Under the pieces are notes generated by a model that was not told where the DNA came from, searched no databases, and saw only the letters and a list, made by a program, of their open reading frames with translations. Of a stretch of 64,000 nucleotides of DNA, positions 32,066 to 44,106 are shown in pieces. The DNA is from Notolepis coatsorum (lineage: Eukaryota > Chordata > Actinopteri > Aulopiformes > Paralepididae). The DNA is taken from assembly GCA_963971535.1 (NCBI GenBank), contig OZ020585.1, positions 158,039,849 through 158,103,848 on the forward strand, written 5' to 3'. The number at the start of each line of letters is the position of its first letter. Positions within the stretch are counted from its first letter, which is position 1. A program made the translations under genes and the position numbers.

Positions 32066-33609
32066 GCTGGACTGGGACCAAAAATCGGCCCTGTAATTTT
32101 TGGCCCAGACTGGCCCACCATAATCGGTCGGACACCACCCACCAGTACACCATCCTTGCGGTTATCGTAAAAAGGAATAAGGGTTTTACCTTATAAAACC
32201 ATCTATCTAACTTACTCTGCGTTGTGTTTCTAAATTCACCTTAAAACCTATTTACTGATAAACCCAACACGGTTTGTAAGACGGCGGCGAAGCAGGAGAA
32301 GGAAGAGGATTCTATTTCTCAGATCTGTTTTAATTCAAAGTCAAGAAGTACAAGATATTCTCTGAGTCCAAATGAGTATACTGTGCAATAATATTTGATA
32401 GAAGCAAACACTATGCCGTTTGTCATCAAATACCAGACTAATCGAACACAATTAAAAAGAATGGTCTTCAATGTAGGCTCGATGGTCGAGTCGATCTGTT
32501 GTTTTTCTCTGTTGTCTGATGACAACAAAAGGATTCTTTTCTCGTTTCAAAGAGCTTCTTCCTCGTCTGTTTCTCGTTTGCCGTCCTCTTCCACTGGTGG
32601 GCGTGGTTTGTTCTCTTCTGTGTTTCCTTGTGTTTCCCACACCCCCTTTTATCAATGAGCCGAAACTCCTCAACGTGAGGTCATCAGTGACCTCACACAA
32701 ATGGTTTCATCCAATCACCAACATTCACAGTTCAAATCTCAATGTAGGTGGGACTTTCTAAAAAGTATTTAGTTCTAAATGAAATTCACTGTTTGTCTCA
32801 TCAGTCTAGTTTTATAGCATTTTAATCGTTCCTTTTAGCTTAAGTTAAACAGCTACTAACAGTTTATACTTAGTTATCATTCAAATATGTCCCACTTGAT
32901 TCAACCAAGGCTCAGTTACATACTTCAATGATTCTTCTCCTATATATAACATTGTTTCATCTCATTCCATTCATCAACCTTTATACAGTTCAACAGTAAT
33001 AATTGCAAGTTATTTTCACATTAATTGTAAGTATATTGAACCAGTAAAAATACATTTAAGTTATTGAAAGATAGTTGTCTACTTGAAACCTCATCTATAC
33101 CATTCAGACCAGTTGTCTGCCTTCTGTGTCACCAGGCAGCTGGGTAAGAGATAACAACTACATGAGATGCGCTTTGACCCTTTGTTTGACCCTTTTGGCC
33201 CACACCCGTTTGTAAACAGAGTCTCTGTTGACCGTCCTGTAACTAGACCCTCCTAGTTACAGCTGCCCTGAAGGAGACATGTTCTTTTATCGCTCTCAGT
33301 GGATAACAGAAGAGTGTGACTTCTTCCCCCACTGTCCCAACTGCTGACAACACTTGTATGTAAATCCACCTCTGTTGTGGGCACAATGTCAATCAATCTC
33401 TGTAAACACACACACAATCTATGAACTATATCACTCTAGTTCTCACCAGTATATTTGATTTCCAACTGTTACACTTTGACTGTTTCTAAAAGACTAGAAA
33501 CATGATTCATTCATTTTGCACATGACTTAATGATTATTACTGAGTTCCTCTCTTATCTTGCAGACACAGGTTCTAGGCAGGATGTAGCCTTGAGAGTTTT
33601 ACTCTCAAT
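32066..33609. other. Unassigned; begins with a possible element end
   Basis: The first bases CAGGGCTGGACTGGGACC resemble a transposon terminus, and CCAGTCCAGG near 37855-37864 resembles its inverse. The remainder is AT-rich with no ORF of recognisable type (frames of 70-87 codons around 32395-32760 look random). Confidence 0.45.
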
Positions 33610-33901
33610 TAGGGATGTCCGATATTATCGGCCGACCGATATTATCGGCCGATATCGGCAGTAAAATGTGATATCGGAAAATATCGGTATCGGTTTAAAA
33701 AAAGAAAAAAACAATAACAATATTTGTTATATATATATCCAGTGAAATGATTAGTTACCTGAAATTATTCCGTTTTTTGGGGTGGGAAACCCTGCATATA
33801 TCGGTATCGGTTGATATCGGTTGATATCGGTATCGGAAATTAAGAGTTGGACAATATCGGAATATCGGTATCGGTAAAAAAGCCAATATCGAGCATCCCT
33901 A
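33610..33901. mobile_element. Non-autonomous hAT-like element rich in ATATCGG
   Basis: Ends TAGGGATGTCC and GAGCATCCCTA, flanked by the 8-bp duplication CTCTCAAT (33602-33609 and 33902-33909). The 292-bp interior is full of CGATATCGG and GGTATCGG repeats and can fold on itself. A related, longer element lies at 46998-47691. Confidence 0.9.
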
Positions 33902-33909
33902 CTCTCAAT

Positions 33910-34746
33910 TGATCCTTTATGACTTGCAGAGGACAGCTGTTTCTGACCCTCTGTACTTAAACCTTCTTCCTAGGGACATATCCCAACATGTGTAGGAGCT
34001 ATATTTATCAAATTCTACGACACGGTCCCCTTAAATATGCGTACCTACTGTACTATTCCCCCAAACCACTACAAAGCTGGGTAGTAAGTGCCATGGACAA
34101 GTGGACCAGTGCAAGTGGACCAGTGTACTCACTCACTCTTGGCTGAATCTTGTTTTGGGTGGTGATGTAAAAACATCTGCATCATAGCAGGCTCAGGATG
34201 GGCAAAGTAGTCTATAGCCTGTTCATCCGTCTCTTTCCTCCACAACCTGGCTTGACTAGACATAAAGAGAGAGATGATTACAATTAACTGGTACATTCAG
34301 GTCAAGAATTGTTGGAATTCCCTGACAAAGATGTGCAAAAAGCTGTACAATTTAAACAATACCATACTGGTAATGAGCAAATAGTTGTTTATTCAATGAA
34401 TGCATGGAGCTGTTCCATCTTATTTCATTTGATACTAACTACTCAGCTCATACAGATTTCAAGTATTCAAATATCAATGATGAATATTGCATAAGGTTTA
34501 CACAGTTAATAGATCACCTTCTTGTTTTATATTCATGTTCAGAGAGGAGTAATAGTTAGATCTTTGTATGTGATTTATATGGCAATTAAATCAATGGTGT
34601 GCTTGTTTGTTTGGGGAGTTTGACATACAGTTAATGTGCCTACCACGTGAAGGTGCATGATCAATGGACAGCACAAAAACAATTTGTGTAGGTGGAGACT
34701 AGAGCTACCACAGATAGTAATAAGTTATAAGAGTAAGTAATCCATA
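33910..34746. other. No gene seen
   Basis: Single-copy-looking AT-rich DNA. A 61-codon frame at 34309-34494 has no motif. Confidence 0.5.
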
Positions 34747-35985
34747 CAAGTCAAGTCAAGTCAAGAGTTTTAATTGTCACGGCATACAGGTATACAATGA
34801 AATGCGGGTGGTCTTGCCCGCAACGATGTGCAATACAGTGGTACATATAATAGAATCAAAAGAAGAAACAACATTGTGCAGTAACAGATAGCAGGTAACA
34901 TGGAGTGACATCTCGGTATCTGTACATAGTTATTTACAGCGCATGTGTGACATGCTAGTTAGCTTTGGTAGTGCAATACACTGTTCCTGTTATTCTAATT
35001 TAAAGTGTCCTTTCCTTTGGCCATAAGTGTGCGTGTGTGCGACATGAGTGTGTGCCCGCTCATGTTAAAGTGTTAAGTGGCTGCTCGTGTGTGAGCGTGC
35101 ACAGTGTGCGTGTCGTGTGTGTGTTCATGTGTGCTTGTGTGTGGACAGTTCAATGTTCTGAGCACTCAATGTACATTGTTCATGGCTCTGATGGCCTGGG
35201 GGAAGAAGCTGAGCCTAAGCCGCTCTGTCCTAGTAGCTGGGATTTGCAGGCGTCTGCCTGACCTCAGCAGCTGAAACAGGCTGTTATTGGGGTGGTGAGG
35301 GTCTTTCATTATCCTGCAGGCTCTGGATTTGCACCTCTTGTTGTATAGAACCTGCAGGGGGGGTAGTGCAATACCCGTGGTACGCTCGGCTGAGCGCACC
35401 ACTTTCTGTAGGGCCTTCTTGTCCTGTGCCGTGCTGTTTCCATACCAGGCAGTGATGTTTCCGGTCAGGATGCTCTCTACAGCTCCTGAGTAGAAGGACT
35501 GGAGTATCTTCCCCGATACTCTGAACTTCCTTAACTGTCTCAGGTGGTAGAGACGCTGTTTCGCCTTCTTTACTACTGTGCCTATGTGTGTTGACCATGT
35601 CAGGTCCTCTGAGATGTGGACCCCCAGGTACTTGAAGCTGCTCACCCTGTCCACGGTAGCCCCGTTTATCATCAGTGGTGTGTGTGTCTCCTGCTGTCCT
35701 CTCCTATAATCCACGATCAGTTCCTTGGTTTTGCCAATGTTCAGGAGCAGGCTGTTGTCCTGGCACCAGCGTTCCAGTACCTCCACCTCCTCCCGGTAGG
35801 CCTTCTCGTCATTGTCCGAGATCAGCCCCACCACCACCGTGTCATCTGCGAACTTCACTATGGAGTTGGAGCTGAACTTGGCCACACAGTCGTGTGTGTA
35901 GAGTGAGTACAGCAGGGGGCTCAGAACACAGCCCTGGGGGGACCCGATGCTCAGGGTGATGGTGTTGGAGGTCTGACCCCAAGAG
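34747..35985 (-). pseudogene. L2/CR1-type LINE, 5'-truncated, copy b
   Basis: Minus strand: RT motif SIGSPQGCVLSPLLYSLYTH (from about 35973), then FADD (about residues 12-15 of the 239-codon frame starting at 35885), then the C-terminal region shared with copy a, stop at 35166. A 3' UTR of about 400 bp ends in an ACTTG-type tandem tail (34747-34765). One open frame covers everything present, so it is young, but the N-terminal endonuclease is absent. RT of this type nicks and primes at the target and moves its own RNA. Confidence 0.92.
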
Positions 35986-37092
35986 AGAGAGAATCTGTCA
36001 CAGTGGTGTCAGGAGAACTGCCTCTCCCTGAACGTCAGCAAAACAAAAGAGATGATTGTGGACTTCAGGAGGTCGGGGGTCAAGGACTACAGCCCCCTCA
36101 GCATCGACGGGGCACCGGTTGAGAGAGTGACCAGTTTCAAGTACCTCGGAGCCCACATATCCGAGGACTTGACATGGACCACACACATTGACAGTGTTGT
36201 GAAGAAGCCACGACAACGCCTCTACTTCCTCAGGCGCCTAAGGAAGTTCCAAGTCAGTCAGAAGATCCTTAGGAACTTCTACTCATGTACAATAAAGAGC
36301 ATCCTGACTGGCAACATCACCTCCTGGTTTGGGAATAGTACTGCACAAGACCGTAGCAAACTACAAAGAGTGACACGTTCAGCCGAACGCACAATTGGAG
36401 GGGGGCTTCCCACCCTCCAGAACATTTACAACAAGCGGTGCAGGGGGAAGGCTAAGAGAATCATCAAGGACTCCAGCCACCCGAACAACTGCCTCTTTGA
36501 ACTGCTGCGGTCAGGCAAGCGATACCGGAGTCTTAAGGCGAGCACAGAAAGACTCAGAAGAAGCTTCTATCCCCAGGCCATCAGGCTGCTAAACGAACAA
36601 TAAACACTATGCAACAACCATCAAATGCACACAGCACACACACCCACACGCACACACTCACTTAAACAAACAACACACTGCAGCACCCACTCTCCACACT
36701 TTAGATCACACAAACACACTTTATATTTATTGATAAAGGATTTTCACTACAACTCATACACCTACTGTAAATTGTACCTAAATTGCACCTCATCCCATTT
36801 CTGCCTTGCACTATATAGTATTGTATATTAGTACACTGCATAGTATATTGTATATTATATGGTAACTCAGTTACGTTTATTCTGCATCGAACATTGTACA
36901 TATGTCTATACTGAACACTGTGACCTAATTTTTTTACTTCTAATTTACATGCTATACTATGTTATTTTATTTCATAATTATCTTGTCTTGCACAGTCTCT
37001 GGAGCGTAACAGTAAGAAGCATTTTGTATAAAAGTAATCTGTACTTCTGTATGACAACTATTAAAGAAACTTGAAACTTGAAACTTGAAACC
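35986..37092 (+). pseudogene. Second L2/CR1-type LINE, head-to-head with copy b
   Basis: The plus strand is open from about 35986 (QWCQENCLSLNVSKTKE) to a TAA at 36601-36603, about 205 codons: FKYLGAHISEDLTWTTHI, LTGNITSWFGNSTAQD, FYPQAIRLLNEQ. It begins just after the FADD region (5' truncation) and has a 490-bp 3' UTR ending in (GAAACTT)n near 37067-37092. Protein similarity to copy b is clear, but the DNA and 3' tail differ, so it is a separate subfamily. The two RT fragments point away from a shared junction at about 35986. Confidence 0.9.
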
Positions 37093-37504
37093 TTGGAAAT
37101 AAGTGTTTTAATGAATGCTTTTAGGTGATATCCTCAGGAATACAAATTGGTCAAGATAATTTGTTTTTATGATGTGTTTTTAATTTCCAAATACAAATCT
37201 AATCAAATCAAAAAAGCAGCTTTTGCAGTTGAGCTACAGGTGTTGTATATTATACAGCCTTTTCATGCATCTTTATCAAGGGAACCCTTATCCTAATGAT
37301 TTTTTAAATAATATTATGATGATACGATATGGACCTAGTAGTTGGGTCATCTGTGGCACTTTGTTTTTCAATGGATTTGTCATCTAGGAGGGTTAATAAA
37401 CAAATTTAGCCGGGGTGTATTTTTAAAAAAGGCGGGGGAAATTTGTGAGAGACCAAAATCCAAAATGGCTGCTGTGGAAATAAACTTTTTAATGGTTTGA
37501 CCTA
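37093..37504. other. No gene seen
   Basis: AT-rich DNA without recognisable features. Confidence 0.5.
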
Positions 37505-37760
37505 CAATGATGCACAATACATGGTACCAGCCCCCTCTCAGTCATGTACCAGCCCCCCCTCAGTCATGTACCAGCCAGCCCCCTCTCAGTCATGTACCAG
37601 CCCCCTCTCAGTCCTGTATACCAGCCCCCTTTCAGTCATGTACTAGCCCCCTCTCAGTCATGTACCACAGCCCGCTCTCAGTCATGTACCAGCCTCATCT
37701 CAGTCATGTACCACAGCCCCATCTCAGTCATGTACCAGCCCCCCTCTCAGTCATGTACCT
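37505..37760 (+). repeat. 22-23-bp minisatellite
   Basis: About eleven copies of CATGTACCAGCCCCCTCTCA GT with small length changes. Proline-rich open frames here are repeat artefacts. Confidence 0.93.
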
Positions 37761-37865
37761 TTTTTCTTTTTTATACATATATATTTTTTTATCAAATCAT
37801 AACGGCCCAAATATGCGTCGGCCCACCGGGCAAATGGCCGGTATGCCAAATGGCCAGTCCAGGTG

Positions 37866-38180
37866 GTGAGGCTCAGACAAAGACCTACAGTACCATCTGA
37901 TTACAGGACTCTAGGTGAGGCTCAGACAAATAGAATAGAATAGAAATACTTTTATTATCCCGAGGGAAATTTGACACTGCAAATCGCTCACATTAAACAT
38001 TTAGACAGAAGAAATAAGACAAATTGCCTAAGAATAAGAATAGAATAAAATATACAGTACAAATACAATACAAAGACCTACCATCTGATTACAGGACTCT
38101 GGGTGAGACTCAAATACCTACCATCTGATTACAGGACTCTAGGTGAGACTCAAAGACCTACCATCTGATTACAGGAGTCT
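37866..38180 (+). repeat. CTACCATCTGATTACAGGAC minisatellite with an inserted LINE tail
   Basis: Units of about 40 bp (CTACCATCTGATTACAGGAC then TCTAGGTGAGGCTCAGAC). Between units, 37930-38075 holds (AATAG)n followed by ACTTTTATTATCCCGAGGGA, a LINE 3' end read on the minus strand. Confidence 0.85.
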
Positions 38181-39353
38181 CTCTTTCTGCCCCGTTTTTA
38201 ATTTCTTAAGAGTGTAGGACTAATTAATGTAGGATGACCAACACTCTCTAAATCTCTGCTAAGGTGCTGGAACCCTCAAGTCCAAACTGAGAGAATACCT
38301 TTCCACACACTTGGATCTATGCAGTGTTTCATTTTATTTTGAGCTTCAGACTTTCATCAGAGCATACACAATTCAATAATAGACCATTATGGTCTGAGGA
38401 GGAATCATTATTGAATCATGTATGGTCTGATGAAGGTCTGATTAAAAACTCAAAATAAAGTGAAACTATTTCACTATTATTTAATTTAGTGGAAGTTAGA
38501 AACTTGACAGAATGGATGATACTGATTATTCTGATGTCAAGTCTCACACAGTTAGAATTTCCCCACGGTAAACAGTAATGTCATTCTGTATCATATCTGT
38601 AACCAGAAAACTGATTCCTTGAATTTTTGAGATTCAATAAATGGGGTTTCTTGTCAATTAAACAATGTTGTCGTTTTCTAATTATGAGTTGTTATGGATG
38701 TGTTAGCAGAGGGCCCAGGCACAAACAGATACGAGGTAGAGGTAGATATGGATTGTCAAAAAGTGAGCACTGCTCCTTTAATTTGAACACTTCGAGCCAG
38801 GGGTGAAGTGTAACCAAAAATAATCCAATTGCAAACAAGGGCAGCAACAAAGATATTACAAAAATTGACTTTACTTCAAAAAGGGTAGCAACCAAAACAA
38901 GGGATCTCATAAATGAGAGCAGGTACAAAAACAACAGAGGAACCACAGCAGAGCTGGTAGGGGAAGGCACAACTAATCTACAAAATAAACACTAAGAAAA
39001 CGAGACTGTAAAAACGAAAACAAAGACGACAATACAAACTGAAAAACTAGACTTACTGAAAAATAGGGAGACAAGGAACGAATGACAGCGCAAGGACGAG
39101 GGTAACAGCAAGGACAGGATACTCAGGAACATCAAGACAGGGATCTCAAAACAAGGAACTCCAAATAATGAACCGACAACAAGAGTAGGGAAACACACAC
39201 CAGATATAGGGGGAACAATTAACACTAGAGAGACAGCAGGGCAATTAGCAAAACAAGACACACATGAGGGAAAGGCAGAACTAACACAGGGCTACAGGAA
39301 AACACAAGACCAAACACAATGGGGAATATAAACAGGGAAGCACACAGAACTAA
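38181..39353. other. No gene called; transposon-like 3' region on minus strand
   Basis: 38691-39353 read on the minus strand is T-rich and follows directly on the repetitive ORFs at 39354-42227. It ends GGGCCCTCTGCTAACACATC / CATAACA, reminiscent of an LTR end, but I found no partner LTR or target duplication. Frames of about 90 codons (38692-38970, 38992-39261) are Leu/Phe/Ser-rich and unconvincing. Confidence 0.4.
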
Positions 39354-42227
39354 CTACACAAGAAGACTGAACACTAGACAGAGTAAACAAAACAACATAC
39401 AATGAACTAATAAATAACAATTAACAAGGGAACAAGAGACAATGTAGCAGGGGAAGGGCACAGAGAGACATGTAGACATTGAATATACACCAGTGCACCA
39501 GGAGGGTATGCATGAGGGAGACAAGGGGAAGTTCGAAACGGGGACAGAGGGCCGATGAGGGGGTCGAGGGGAACTGGTAGCAGGGACAGAGGGCCGATGA
39601 GGGGGTTGAGGGGAACTGGAAATAGGGACAAAGGGCCGATGAGGGGTTCTGGAGCAAAGGGGCAAGGGTGACAGGCCCGGAGTAGGACCCCAGACAGGGG
39701 ACCCTCCAGGCACCGGACTCGGGACCGGACCAGACGAGCCGGAGCAGAGGTGTGAAGGAGACGACCTCGGAGCAGGACCCCGGACGGGGACCATCCCAGG
39801 CGCAGACCTCGGGACCGGGCACAGAACCCCGGATGGGGGTCTCTGCAGACGACGACCACGGAGTAGACCATGGAGTCGGACTGGACCAGATGAAGAGCCG
39901 GGACCAGACGACGAGCCGGGACCAGATGACGAGCCGGGACCAGATGACGAGACGGGACCAGATGAGGAGACGGGACCAGATGAGGAGACGGGACCAGACG
40001 AGGAGACGGGACCAGACGAGGAGACGGGACCAGACGAGGAGACGGGACCAGACGAGGAGATGGGACCAGACGAGGAGACGGTACCAGATGAGGAGACGAG
40101 ACCAGACGACTCTCCAGGTGCAGATCGACCACGGCGTATACCACGGCGTGGACCACGGGGCAGGGCTGGACCAGATGAGGAGCCGGGACCAGGAGACTCC
40201 CCGGGGACAGGAGCAGGAGCACGACCCGGACTAGACGTCAGGGTCTTCCCGGGAGCCGGAGGAACAGGGGCAGCTAGAGCTGCTCTAGCAGGGGCTAAAC
40301 TGGCAGTAGAGACTGGGTTAGCTACCTGGGTAAAGCTAGCTGCTAGGGCTACACTAGCGGGGGCTAGGCTGGCAGTAGCAGCTGGGTTAGCTAGCTGCAG
40401 GGCCTGTACAAGCTGCGGAGGGTGCACTAGCCGAGAGGGTTCGGGTGCTAGCTGTAGGTGCTAAACTAGTCGGCGAGGCTAAGGCGCTAGCAGCAGGGGC
40501 TCTAGCGGACGCGACTGAAAGGCTAGCAGCAGGGGCTCTAGCGGACGAGACTGGTGCTAGCAGCAGGGGCTCTAGCGGACGAGACTGAGGTGCCAGCAGC
40601 AGGGGCTCTAGCGGACAAGACAAAGGTGCTAGCAGCAGGGGCTCTAGCGGATGAGACTAAGGTGCTAGCAGCAGGCGCTCTAGCGGACAAAACAAAGGTG
40701 CTAGCAGCAGGGGCTCTAGCAGACGAGACAGAGATGCTAGCAGCAGGGGCTCTAGCAAACGAGGCTGAGGAGCTAGCAGCAGAGGCTACATTAGCATTCC
40801 GGAGTAAGCTAGCAGGGGCTGAGCTAGCAGTGGGGGCTGTGCGAGTAGCCTGGGCTGAACTAGCTGACGGGGCTACTCTAGCAGCTGAAACCATGCTAGT
40901 CTTCTTAGCCTTGCTAGCCTTCTGAGACCTGCTAGCTGTCCGTGCTACGCTAGCAGACGGGGCTAAAGTGTTAGTCGGAGTAACATGGGTATAACCCATC
41001 CTGATAACTGAAGGGGCAGAAGGTTCTAGCAGGATAGTTAACACTGGCTGGAGGACCAAGGAACTGAGACCAGATAAACTGGGGCCATAGGGAACGAGCT
41101 GGCTGACGGGGCAGTCCTAGCTGTTGAGGCCTGGTTAGCTGCAGAGGCTAAGCTATCAGACGGGGCTGTACTAGCTGTTGAGGCCTGGTTTGCTGCCGAG
41201 GCTAAGCTATCAGACAGGGCTGTACTAGCTGTTGTGGCCTGGTTAGCTGCAGAGGCTAAGCTATCAGACGGGGCTGTACTAGCTGTTGAGACCTGGTTAG
41301 CAGCAGGGGCTAAGCTATCAGATGGGGCTGTACTAGCTGTTGAGGCCTGGTTAGCTGCATGGGCTAAGCTAGCAGATAGGGCTGGACTAGCTGTGGAATC
41401 CTGGTTAGCTGCAGGGGCTAAGCTAGCAGACGGGGCTGGACTAGCTGTGGAAACCAAGAGATTAGCCGACAGGGCGGCTTCAGGGAAACTGACCTTGCTA
41501 GCTGAAGGGGCAGTCCTAGCAGTGGGAAACGGGCTATCTGATGAAGCTACGCTAGCAGTAGGAACTGTAGTAGCAGTAGCGGCTGGGCTAGCCGTGGAAA
41601 CCAAGAGTTTAGCCGACAGGGCGACTCCAGGGAAACTGACCTTGCTAGCTGAAGGGGCAGTCCTAGCAGTGGGGAACAGGCTAGCTGACGAAGCTACGCT
41701 AGCAGTAGGGACTGAACTAGCAGTGGGGAACAGGCTAGCTGACGAAGCTACGCTAGCAGTAGGGGCTGAACTAGCAGTAGGGAACAGGCTAGCTGACGAA
41801 GCTATGCTAGCAGTAGGGAACAGGCTAGCTGACGAAGCTACGCTAGCAGTAGGGACTGAACTAGCAGTAGGGAACAGGCTAGCCGACGAAGCTACGCTAG
41901 CAGTAGGGACTGAACTAGCAGTAGGGAACAGGCTAGCTGACAAAGCTACAAGGGCTAGGCTAACCACAGGGGCAGGGTCAGCTATAGGGCTAACAGGCAG
42001 GGCTGAGGTACCCTAGCAGGTGAGACTATGCTGGTGGTTGAGGCCTTACCCGCAGTAGGGGCTTGACTGGAGGCTGGAGGCTGGAATAGGCACTTTATCC
42101 AGTGTCTGCCATACTCCTCCAGCTGTGGGGCCAGCTCAGGGTGCCACTCCCTGAGAGAGTAGAGCAGACGCAAAACATCCTTCCTCTCCTCCAAGGAGGA
42201 GGAAGGTAAATCCCCCAGTCTGAACAA
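39354..42227 (-). pseudogene. Ala/Ser/Thr/Pro-rich repetitive ORF series, unrecognised
   Basis: Four minus-strand open frames follow one another in different phases: 42227-41982, 41967-41038, 41059-40538 and 40427-39354. The first begins with non-repetitive sequence (LPSSSLEERKDVLRLLYSLR, EWHPELAPQLEEYGRHWIKC). The next two are built of units such as PTASVASSASLF, STAPSDSLASAANQA and SSARAPAASTF. The last contains a (SSSGPV)n block and a Pro/Ser-rich tail with HRPSVP repeats. DNA across 40270-42010 is dominated by GCTAGC/GCTAGCAG. I do not recognise the family. It could be a decayed low-complexity gene, a transposon ORF, or an expanded repeat that happens to be open. The frame changes argue against a working single gene, unless they are assembly errors in repeats. 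Confidence 0.45.
39895..40115 (-). repeat. 18-bp minisatellite encoding SSSGPV units
   Basis: About twelve copies of GGGACCAGATGAGGAGAC and variants. Read on the minus strand each encodes SSSGPV, part of the ORF series around it. Translation of the plus strand (TRRRDQ) is a shadow. Confidence 0.9.
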
Positions 42228-42568
42228 GAGACAAGGGGAAGTTCAGATGGATGTCCAGCAGGGGGAGGTACAGATGGGAAATGTCTGTGCAAAGGTGGGG
42301 GTAAATGTGGGGGTTGTTGAAGAGTACAGGCAGGGGGGAAGGGTCCTAGAATAGGCAGAGGAATATTGTTCATGAGTGGCGGGAGACCATGGGAGAGAAT
42401 GTGAAAAGGGGGGGGGCTCTTGAGGAGTACAGACATGGGAGAAAGGTCCAGGGACAGGTGGACCCTTACATGAGTAAAGGAACTATTTGAGGTGTAGTTT
42501 GACCGACTGTCAACTTCTCACAGAATGTTTAGAATCGTCATGTTGGCTGCATGTCCTGCTTTGCATCG
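42228..42568. other. No gene seen
   Basis: G-rich plus strand with an interrupted poly-G stretch near 42409-42417. May be the 5' flank of the minus-strand repetitive ORFs. Nothing recognisable. Confidence 0.4.
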
Positions 42569-43078
42569 GGTGTAGTGAGTGTGTAGATCTATATACCTCC
42601 TTTTAGACTATAGGGTGTAGCGAGTGTGTAGATCTATATACCTCCTTTTAGACTATCAGATGAAGTGAGTGTGTAGATCAATATACCTCTGTTTAGAATA
42701 TAGGGTGTAGCGAGTGTGTAGATCTATATACCTCCTTTTAGACTATCAGGTGAAGTGAGTGTGTAGATCAATATACCTCTGTTTAGAATATAGGGTGTAG
42801 CGAGTGTGTAGATCTATATACCTCCTTTTAGACTATCAGGTGAAGTGAGTGTGTAGATCAATATACCTCTGTTTAGAATATAGGGTGTAGCGAGTGTGTA
42901 GATCAATATACCTCCTTTTAGAGTCAGACTATAGGGTGAAGTGAGTGTGTAGATCAATATACCTCTGTTTAGACTATAGGGTGTAGCGAGTGTGTAGATC
43001 AATATACCTCCTTTTAGACTATAGGGTGAAGTGAGTGTGTAGATCAATATACCTCATTTTAGACTATAGGGTTAAAAA
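42569..43078 (+). repeat. 45-bp minisatellite (GTGTAGATCTATATACCTCC unit)
   Basis: About eleven units with a strict 45-bp period (starts at 42581, 42626, 42671, 42716). Two variants alternate: TGTAGCGAG...ATCTATATACCTCC and TGAAGTGAG...ATCAATATACCTCTG. The 45-bp period keeps a 15-residue repeat open on the minus strand, but nothing suggests translation. Two decayed units recur at about 43225-43290. Confidence 0.92.
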
Positions 43079-44106
43079 ATCACAAACGCTTTAAATAGCT
43101 TCTTGGGAGACATGGCACATGTACACAATTTGTATGATGATCCCTACGATGATGACATGTATCGTATCGTGTGTGTATAAATTCCAAGATTCAAATTTTA
43201 ATTCAAATTCAAATATATTCTAATTCAAAGTGTGTAGATCAATATACCTCCGTTTTGACTATAGGGTTAAGTGAGATCAATATACCTCCTTCTGCCCCAG
43301 CTAACCAACTAACACTAGGGCAGCTGTCAGCTAATTAATAATTCCTTGAAATCAAAAGAAGATACGACAGCCTCCCTCCTGGACTATTCCTGTAAAGGTG
43401 TAATTTAAAACATCGTCGTCGTCTACTAACCCGACGGCCCGGGTCGAGACCAACCATCCCCCTGGAGGCTAAAAGATTAGCTCAGTATCTCACCCTGACA
43501 TTTAAACCTGCGACCGCAGCCTCCTGTTCTCTGACAAAGGCCGACAGACTGTCACACAGCAGGAGATGTGTTCCTGTGAGGCTCCAGGGGCAGATAGCCG
43601 GCACACAGACTGCCTGGACCAACCCGTCTCAAAACAACACAACCTACCACCGCTTCATGTATGGCATTGGCACGGTAATGTTTTGGACAAAAGTGTTCAG
43701 TAGCGTTAAAGGAACATGCCTATCTTTCTACTGAACGCACAGAGAGGAAACTAGTATCTATCTTCTTGTCTCTCTCTGGAGAAGACGTTAAGCTAATTTC
43801 CCAAAATGTTGGCGTGTTCCTTTAAATGTGTGTATGTGATGATGTGATGTGAGTTATGCGATGCAATGGTACAGTATGTTGTTATGTTATGTTATGTTAT
43901 ATTATATATCTTCTGAAGCAATGTAATGCCCATTGGCACCTGAACATTAGTCTACCACCCAGGTTATATATCCTTATCGTATCCCTACCTCCAGTGATTT
44001 GTTTCATTCAGCAAATCTGGAGCATTGTCTGCGCTACAAGAAGTGAAGATGCATGCCAACCCCCCAGACGCCAGCACGGCATGCTGGATCCAACAGACAC
44101 TTGCAT
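43079..44106. other. No gene seen
   Basis: Mostly single-copy-looking DNA, except the stray minisatellite units near 43225-43290 and a TTATG run at 43878-43900. No ORF with recognisable content. Confidence 0.5.

Noticed and set aside
39752..40464. Plus-strand Arg/Asp-rich ORFs (TRRRDQ repeats)
   Set aside because: Shadow of the 18-bp minisatellite; the minus-strand frame is longer and continues beyond the repeat.
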